Below, in pieces: positions 1 through 6,986 of a stretch of DNA of 6,986 nucleotides. The notes below the pieces were generated by a model. The model was not told the DNA's origin, did no database searches, and saw only the letters and a list, made by a program, of their open reading frames with translations. This DNA is from an uncultured Acidobacteriota bacterium. Lineage in GTDB: Bacteria; Acidobacteriota; Terriglobia; Terriglobales; Acidobacteriaceae. The stretch is taken from positions 1 through 6,986 of the forward strand of contig CAILBQ010000363.1 in the NCBI GenBank assembly GCA_903832475.1, written 5' to 3'. The position numbers were made by a program, and so were the translations under genes. Within the stretch, counting starts at the first letter, position 1. Each line of letters begins with the position of its first letter.

Positions 1-430
1 ACTCCCTGTCGATCTGTAGTTCGCTCGGACGCCCTTTGTTGGGCATATAGTTGGGCCAGCCGAGGCGAAGGTTATGAAGCTCACTTGTCCTAAACTCTCT
101 GACGCTTCCTGAAATCCCAAACATTCGTCGCTGGATCGTCAAGATTCCCGGGTTGAGTGTCACCGTAGTCGCCCGTACGCGTTTCCACAATTTCGACCCG
201 AGATTCCACATCCATATCGACCAAACAGCTCCTCGGAGAACAAGTCCCGTACTGCTGTGGTGAGGGTGGGGCCGTGAAGCCTCATAAATGAGTCCGCCTA
301 TTACCAATGCCATGAGGCAAACCGAGACGGCGGTCAAGAGGTCCCTCCGCTCGAATCGAGGGGATACCTCCATGCGAATGCCGCTCTCGGTGCCCTCAAG
401 GGTTATGCTTCCTGAATTCGCTTCGAGCAT
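1..430 (-). CDS. Partial membrane-anchored protein with PH-like beta-rich region (5' part; runs off left edge)
   Basis: Reading leftward from the ATG at 430-428, the frame is open for 143 codons to the window edge, with no stop. An in-frame TAA lies three codons upstream, so 430 is the earliest ATG; Met20 (position 373) is an alternative start. Residues 31-49 (LLTAVSVCLMALVIGGLIY) form a clear transmembrane helix, preceded by a charged stretch (RFERRD). Residues 62-80 (around GAVWSIWMWNLG) form a second, Trp-rich hydrophobic segment followed by basic KLWKRVR. Residues 88-123 alternate like beta strands (TTVTLNPGILTIQRR, FGISGSVREF, ELHNLRLGW). This resembles, from memory, small bacterial membrane proteins in which a PH-like domain follows one or two helices and ends in a 'nLR' motif. 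The function is unknown. Sampled 60-base lines are 48-58% GC, against 65-68% for sampled lines of the protease gene, so the gene may have been acquired or be weakly expressed. The ribosome site is poor (only a G-run upstream). The open frame and membrane helix are seen directly; the fold is inferred. Confidence 0.66.
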   Translation of the reverse strand, partial: MLEANSGSITLEGTESGIRMEVSPRFERRDLLTAVSVCLMALVIGGLIYEASRPHPHHSSTGLVLRGAVWSIWMWNLGSKLWKRVRATTVTLNPGILTIQRRMFGISGSVREFRTSELHNLRLGWPNYMPNKGRPSELQIDRE

Positions 431-531
431 GTTGGCTTACCCCCCACGATGTTACTCGAAACCAGGTCAGATTCATGTAACTCTGTTGGGTCATCGGCTC
501 GAGTGCACGGGATTGGAATTAAGAAGCCCCT

Positions 532-543
532 GATTCGCGAATC
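532..543. repeat. Perfect 12-bp palindrome GATTCGCGAATC
   Basis: The sequence GATTCGCGAATC is its own reverse complement. It lies about 100 bases upstream of the start of the minus-strand membrane protein gene (ATG at 430). In an otherwise empty stretch it could be a binding site for a dimeric regulator, but one 12-bp palindrome can also occur by chance. I see no -10/-35 pair that I would trust next to it. Confidence 0.35.
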
Positions 544-638
544 CAACTGCTTTGCGGTCGAATGGTGGGCAATCGGGAAGTAACTCCTTGAACAGAGGGC
601 CGGTTGGACCTGCGTACGACGCGAGCATCGGGTGGAGC

Positions 639-740
639 GGGCTTTCAGCCCTTGTTCTCTGCGCGGGGTGCGGACCCAGGCCGTCGCCGAGCTTGCGCTC
701 GCGCTTTGGCCTGGGCTGGAATGATGCGCGCCGTTGGCGC
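639..740. repeat. Composite intergenic repeat of three consecutive hairpins
   Basis: Three perfect inverted repeats follow one another. GGGCT-ttc-AGCCC spans 639-651. CCCAGGCC (675-682) pairs with GGCCTGGG (708-715) around a 25-base loop that itself contains GAGC-ttgc-GCTC (689-700). GCGCC-gtt-GGCGC spans 728-740. Two of the three are 5-bp stems closed by a pyrimidine-rich or mixed trinucleotide (ttc, gtt). The arrangement recalls, from memory, short palindromic elements scattered between genes of Acidobacteriota and related phyla. The inverted repeats are seen directly; dispersal in the genome is inferred, because only one copy is in this window. Confidence 0.6.
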
Positions 741-765
741 TGATCAGGGTGGGCGGTTGGCCTTT

Positions 766-782
766 GGTTAGCTCCGGTTAGC
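766..782. repeat. Short direct repeat GGTTAGC x2, 10-base period
   Basis: GGTTAGC occurs at 766-772 and again at 776-782, separated by TCC, so the copies are one helical turn apart. There is no adjacent gene start in either direction. It may be part of the surrounding repeat cluster rather than a regulator site. Confidence 0.3.
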
Positions 783-878
783 CGGTGATCCTACCGCAAT
801 CCAGACACAATGCTTCCTGTGCCGTAATTTGTCGCTAATTTCCGAAAACTCGACTTTTCAGGCGATCAAAGGGCAGCC

Positions 879-908
879 GCAGATCCTTCGCTGCGCTCAG
901 GATGACAG
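879..908 (-). repeat. Dispersed palindromic repeat of the 'CATCCTGAGCG...GAAGGATC' type
   Basis: On the minus strand this reads as an element starting TGTCATCCTGAGCGCAGCGA and continuing into GGATCTGC. It is an imperfect palindrome: ATCCT (883-887) pairs with AGGAT (899-903), and GC pairs with GC around a TGC loop. Read in one frame it gives the peptide HPERSEGS, which I know as a frequent artefact at the ends of predicted proteins in Acidobacteriota and some other environmental bacteria, because this repeat is common between their genes. The sequence is seen directly; its dispersed nature is from memory. Function is unknown. Confidence 0.7.
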
Positions 909-960
909 CTTACTTGGGGGTAGCCTGAGGTCGCTCCTTTCGACACTTCAGTCAAGTAGC
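908..960. repeat. Inverted repeat GCTTACTTG / CAAGTA-GC
   Basis: GCTTACTTG (908-916) is matched by CAAGTAGC (953-960), the reverse complement with one base deleted, around a loop of 36 bases. TACTTG/CAAGTA is a perfect 6-bp core. The element begins directly at the end of the dispersed palindromic repeat and may be an extension of it. Confidence 0.35.
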
Positions 961-964
961 CGCT

Positions 965-1004
965 GGCAAAACGAAGGCCCGGATGGGTGGGGAGCCATCC
1001 GGGC
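965..1004 (-). terminator. Rho-independent-type terminator of the protease gene
   Basis: GCCCGGATGG (977-986) and CCATCCGGGC (995-1004) form a perfect 10-bp GC-rich stem with an 8-base loop. The stop codon of the minus-strand protease ends at 1017, 13 bases before the stem. Read on the minus strand, the stem is followed by CTTCG and then TTTTG, a short U-tract that starts a few bases after the stem. Position, orientation and stem strength fit a terminator for the leftward transcript; the displaced, short U-run makes it less than ideal. Confidence 0.72.
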
Positions 1005-1016
1005 GCTTGTTGGGGT

Positions 1017-4514
<3,498 letters not shown>

Positions 4515-4519
4515 GCGTT

Positions 4520-4523
4520 CTCC
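4520..4523 (-). promoter_or_regulatory. Ribosome binding site that fixes the protease start
   Basis: The minus strand reads CTGGAGAACGC just before ATG at 4514, which places GGAG five bases from the start codon. It sits directly before the codon that opens a signal peptide. This supports starting the protein here and not 60 codons upstream, at 4694. Confidence 0.75.
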
Positions 4524-4662
4524 AGTAAGCGGTGTAGGCAGCAGTGTACTCGGACGTGGATGGTACGCGCGAGGAAATGAAAGAGTTCCGACCCGGTGAA
4601 ATCTGCCGGGAACCGGGGAACCGCGGATTGCGTAAACTGATGCTGGGAGCAATTGCGCCCGG

Positions 4663-4704
4663 TTGCCGGTGCGGGATTCCGCGCTGAACGGCAAGAGCCG
4701 GCAA
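4663..4704. promoter_or_regulatory. Candidate operator: three TTGCCG/CGGCAA half-sites
   Basis: TTGCCGG (4663-4669) and CCGGCAA (4698-4704) form a 7-bp perfect inverted repeat with a 28-base gap. A further CGGCAA (4689-4694) is a direct copy exactly 10 bases before the last one, on the same face of the helix. Inverted plus helically phased direct half-sites in a divergent intergenic region are what a dimeric or oligomeric regulator site often looks like. No regulator gene is in the window, so the call rests on pattern alone. Confidence 0.35.
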
Positions 4705-4792
4705 ATCGCTCTCCAAAGCTTCCCCGGCCAGACACTCTCTAAGTTTCACCGTCGAATACACGTAAGGAATCAGCCGCAAGGAAAACGAATTC

Positions 4793-6019
4793 ATGCTGTT
4801 CAGCGAAGCCGTCAAACTCGCGCTCCAATCGTTGTGGGCTAACAAGCTGCGGTCGATTCTCACGCTGATCGGCGTGGTGATGGGCGTGGCTTCGGTGATC
4901 ATGGTCATCACGCTGACCAACACAGCGAATGACTACATGGGGACGAAGCTTTCCGGGTACGGGGCGGATGTATTCACGGTGTCGCGCGAGTCGAGCGTGA
5001 TCTTCAGCGCGGAAGACTACTTCAAATACCAGAAGCGGAAGATTCTGCGGCTGGAAGATTACCAGGCAGTGCTGACGGGATGCACAGACTGCAAGGAAGT
5101 CGGGGCGTTGCTTTCGCGCAGTACGAAGGTAGTGCACAACGGGCAGTCGAGCACGAATACAGAAGTACGCGGCTACACGGCGACGATGTTTTCGCTGAAC
5201 AACATCAATATTGCGCTGGGGCGCGCGCTGACGGCGGCTGACGAGGAACACGCGACGCACACCGCGGTGGTGGGCTACGACATTGTCGATAACATCCTGG
5301 GCGATGGCGACCCGATGGGCAAAGAGCTGCGCGTGGACGGCGTGCCCTACACCATTGTCGGCGTGGGCGAACGGCAGGGCAAGACATTCGGCCAGTCGCA
5401 GGACAACTGGGTTGCGGTGCCGATTACGACGTATCAGCATACCTACGGCACGAACGACAGCATTACCATCTATGGCCGGGCCAACGGCGACGCCAAGACG
5501 ATGGAAGCAGCCGAGGACCAGACGCGCGTGATCATGCGCTCGCGGCGGCATGACGCGCCGGGCACGGACGACGACTTTCAGCTGGAAACCAACGACACGT
5601 TTCTCGATATCTGGAAGCAGATCAGCCAACTCTTCACCTTTATCGTTCTGGGCCTTGCGTCCATCTCGCTGGTGGTGGGCGGCATTGTCATTATGAACAT
5701 CATGCTGGTTTCGGTGACGGAGCGGACGCGAGAAATCGGCGTGCGCAAAGCGCTGGGCGCGCGGCAGAAGGATGTTCTGTTGCAGTTCCTCATCGAGTCG
5801 GCGCTGATGGCGGCGTTGGGCGGGATCATCGGGATTGCGATCGGTATTGGCGTGGCCGAGTTGATCACGCTCATCTTCGATATTTCAGTCAACGTGTCGA
5901 TCGGTTCGGTATTGCTGGGCATGTTCATGGCGACGGGCACGGGAATTTTCTTTGGCGTGTATCCAGCCAGCAAAGCAGCCAAGCTGGATCCGATTGTCGC
6001 GCTTCGTTCAGAGATGTAA
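4793..6019 (+). CDS. ABC transporter permease, MacB/FtsX class (first of a tandem pair)
   Basis: A 408-residue inner-membrane subunit of a MacB-like ABC transporter, a class that couples ATP hydrolysis in the cytoplasm to movements of a periplasmic domain for efflux or lipoprotein/peptide handling. The N-terminus has the family signature ANKLRSILTLIGVVMGVASV, with transmembrane helix 1 at about 21-42. Residues 43-280 are the MacB-type periplasmic core (for example AALGRALT-like and PYTIVGVGE segments). Three helices follow at about 281-306, 330-361 and 369-391. The coupling segment VTERTREIGVRKALGARQKD (308-327) and the closing PASKAAKLDPIVALRSEM are typical of FtsX-domain permeases. The length is normal for the family. 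The only two cysteines form a CxxC (Cys97, Cys100) in the periplasmic domain. The next permease starts 15 bases after the stop, so they form one operon; no ATPase is in view and the substrate cannot be deduced. It differs from the roughly 800-residue fused duplicated orphan permeases of Acidobacteriota by being a single unit. Confidence 0.93.
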   Translation: MLFSEAVKLALQSLWANKLRSILTLIGVVMGVASVIMVITLTNTANDYMGTKLSGYGADVFTVSRESSVIFSAEDYFKYQKRKILRLEDYQAVLTGCTDCKEVGALLSRSTKVVHNGQSSTNTEVRGYTATMFSLNNINIALGRALTAADEEHATHTAVVGYDIVDNILGDGDPMGKELRVDGVPYTIVGVGERQGKTFGQSQDNWVAVPITTYQHTYGTNDSITIYGRANGDAKTMEAAEDQTRVIMRSRRHDAPGTDDDFQLETNDTFLDIWKQISQLFTFIVLGLASISLVVGGIVIMNIMLVSVTERTREIGVRKALGARQKDVLLQFLIESALMAALGGIIGIAIGIGVAELITLIFDISVNVSIGSVLLGMFMATGTGIFFGVYPASKAAKLDPIVALRSEM

Positions 6020-6034
6020 GCAGGAGTTTGACGT

Positions 6035-6986
6035 ATGGCACAAGGACAGGCACGCGAATCGGTACGAATGGCGCTGGAGACTCTGCGCGCCAACAAGCTG
6101 CGGTCCGGGCTGACGATCCTGGGCATCGTGATCGGCGTGACGTCGGTGATTGCCATCTCGTCGGTGATCAACGGGCTCAACAATCGCGTGGGCGACTTTG
6201 TCAGTTCGCTGGGGACGAATGTCTTCTGGGTGTTTCACCTGCCGGTGATCGGCGTTCGCCCGACGACGGAACAGCTCACGCGCAAGAAGCTGACCATGGA
6301 GGATGTGTACGCGCTGCGCAAGCTGCCCCATGTGGTGGCGGCCGACGGCGGCAAGCAGTACGTGAAGAGCGGCTTTCGCGTGGGCGATGTTTCGGTGAAG
6401 TACAACGGCAAGAAAGTGGCCGGGGCGATTCTGCAGGGCAGCACGGCGCAGATTGCGGATGTGAGCGATTTTACGCTGGCCGAGGGAAGATTTTTCAACG
6501 ACGAGGAAGACAAGCGTCATGCCAAGGTGGTGATCCTGGGCCATGACACGTGGGAAAGCCTGTTTGGCCAGGAAGACGCCATTGGCAAGGAAGTGAACGT
6601 CGAGACGGGCTTGTACACCGTGATTGGCGTGGTGGCCAAGCGCAAGCAGCCCTTTGGCGGGGGCAAGAACCCCAATGACAATGCGGCGTATTTTCCGTAT
6701 GGCACGTTTGAGAACATGCATCCGGAGCAGAAGGATGTGTGGATCAGCGTGAAGTATGACGATCCCAAGAACAAGGCGCTGGTGCAGGAAGAGATTCGCG
6801 AACTGCTGCGGGTGCGGCGCAAGGTGCCGGTGCAGAAGGAAGACAACTTCGAGATCTTCGGGCCGGATTCCTTGACCAAGCTATGGGGCCAGCTCACCGG
6901 GGGACTGGTGCTGTTCATGATCGCGGTTTCGAGCGTGGGCCTGATGGTGGGCGGCGTGGGCGTGATGAACATCATGCTGGTTTCGG
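6035..6986 (+). CDS. ABC transporter permease, MacB/FtsX class (second of pair; 3' end cut by window)
   Basis: The ATG at 6035 is preceded by CAGGAG (6021-6026) at an 8-base spacing, 15 bases after the first permease's stop, so translation in the same operon is very likely. The frame stays open for 317 codons to the right edge. The N-terminus repeats the family signature (RANKLRSGLTILGIVIGVTS), with helix 1 at about 24-46. Residues 47-288 form a MacB-type periplasmic core (EGRFFNDEED at 150-159, VVILGHDTWESLFG at 165-178, YTVIGVVAKR at 194-203). Helix 2 is at about 289-313 and the sequence stops at MNIMLVS, just before the expected coupling segment; about 90 residues should lie beyond the edge. 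The family usually works as a dimer, so a heterodimer with the first permease is the simplest inference; two homodimers are possible. The periplasmic parts of the two are only distantly alike and this one has no cysteine. The substrate is unknown. Confidence 0.9.
   Translation, partial: MAQGQARESVRMALETLRANKLRSGLTILGIVIGVTSVIAISSVINGLNNRVGDFVSSLGTNVFWVFHLPVIGVRPTTEQLTRKKLTMEDVYALRKLPHVVAADGGKQYVKSGFRVGDVSVKYNGKKVAGAILQGSTAQIADVSDFTLAEGRFFNDEEDKRHAKVVILGHDTWESLFGQEDAIGKEVNVETGLYTVIGVVAKRKQPFGGGKNPNDNAAYFPYGTFENMHPEQKDVWISVKYDDPKNKALVQEEIRELLRVRRKVPVQKEDNFEIFGPDSLTKLWGQLTGGLVLFMIAVSSVGLMVGGVGVMNIMLVS

Larger units (their letters stand above)
431..1016. other. Gene-free interval between two minus-strand genes, rich in inverted repeats
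   Basis: No reading frame here has a credible start, ribosome site or protein-like composition. The short frames at 552-743 and 829-1020 (plus) run through the palindromic elements and are judged spurious. The interval contains, left to right, a perfect palindrome (532-543), a three-hairpin composite (639-740), two GGTTAGC copies 10 bases apart (766-772 and 776-782), a dispersed palindromic repeat (879-908), an inverted repeat (908-960) and a terminator hairpin (977-1004). Its left part must hold the promoter of the gene starting at 430; its right end is the 3' untranslated region of the protease gene. No tRNA-like cloverleaf was recognised. Confidence 0.7.
4515..4792. promoter_or_regulatory. 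Divergent promoter region between protease and permease operon
   Basis: These 278 bases separate two genes transcribed away from each other, so both promoters must lie here. The only strong sequence structure is a set of half-sites: TTGCCG at 4663-4668, CGGCAA at 4689-4694 and CGGCAA at 4699-4704. A tandem 8-mer (GGAACCGG/GGAACCGC, 4609-4624) lies nearer the protease. For the permease a purine-rich AAGGA (4778-4782) stands ten bases before ATG at 4793, somewhat far for a ribosome site. I could not identify a convincing -35/-10 pair on either strand. The open frame that extends the protease into this region has arginine- and proline-rich composition typical of non-coding GC-rich DNA. Confidence 0.6.

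Noticed and set aside
288..533. Plus-strand open frame of 81 codons near the left edge
   Set aside because: It overlaps in antisense the start of the minus-strand membrane protein, which has the better protein-like pattern. Its product shows no membrane segment or motif.
552..743. Small plus-strand protein of 63 residues
   Set aside because: Most of the frame is the three-hairpin repeat, there is no convincing ribosome site, and the composition is Arg/Gly/Ser-rich.
639..1004. CRISPR-like array made of the several palindromes
   Set aside because: The palindromes differ in sequence and spacing; there are no repeated units of constant length with unique spacers, and no cas genes.
4609..4624. 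Tandem 8-mer GGAACCGG/GGAACCGC as a regulator site
   Set aside because: It is a single imperfect tandem in a C/G-rich stretch and easily arises by chance; it is mentioned in the control region entry only.
4515..4694. N-terminal extension of the protease to the ATG at 4694
   Set aside because: The extra 60 residues are Arg/Pro/Ser-rich without family resemblance. They would place the signal peptide in the interior, and a good ribosome site precedes the internal ATG at 4514.
4739..5629. Minus-strand open frame of 296 codons opposite the first permease
   Set aside because: It is antisense to a well-supported permease gene, its product is rich in Arg, His and Val without recognisable motifs, and it has no ribosome site.
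4793..6986. Fused duplicated orphan permease (about 800 residues) typical of Acidobacteriota
   Set aside because: A true stop (TAA, 6017-6019), a 15-base gap and a fresh ribosome site separate two complete-looking N-termini, so these are two genes, not one fused protein broken by a frameshift.

Overview
The window looks like a chromosomal segment of a GC-rich Gram-negative bacterium, most probably an Acidobacteriota (Terriglobia-type) species. This is inferred from the genes (an exported tricorn-like protease and tandem MacB/FtsX-type permeases) and from intergenic repeats of a style I associate with that phylum, including the 'CATCCTGAGCG...' element whose chance translation reads HPERSEGS. 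No rRNA or other taxonomic marker is present, so the assignment is tentative.

Layout. Positions 1-430 (minus) hold the 5' part of a gene that runs off the left edge. It encodes a small membrane-anchored protein with a beta-rich, PH-like region and is visibly less GC-rich than its neighbours. Positions 431-1016 carry no convincing gene. This stretch holds a perfect 12-bp palindrome, a composite element of three consecutive hairpins (639-740), a short direct repeat, a dispersed palindromic repeat (879-908), a longer inverted repeat (908-960) and a strong terminator-like hairpin (977-1004) for the next gene. Positions 1017-4514 (minus) encode an exported tricorn-type S41 serine protease of 1165 residues. 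Positions 4515-4792 are the shared control region of two divergent transcription units. Positions 4793-6019 and 6035-6986 (plus; the second is cut by the right edge) are two paralogous ABC transporter permeases of the MacB/FtsX class in one operon.

How the parts work together. The two permeases are adjacent (15 bases apart), homologous and of matching topology, so a heterodimeric membrane component of a MacB-like mechanotransmission or efflux transporter is the simplest reading. No ATPase or HlyD/MacA-like adaptor is in view; they would have to lie downstream or elsewhere. The protease is predicted to act in the periplasm, where it would trim peptides. The only link between it and the transporter is the shared 278-base divergent promoter region, which contains three copies of a CGGCAA/TTGCCG half-site that could serve as an operator. 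Nothing here amounts to a clearly new system. The points most worth following are the protease's changed active-site neighbours and charged insert, the CxxC pair in the first permease, the half-sites in the divergent region and the stacked intergenic palindromes.
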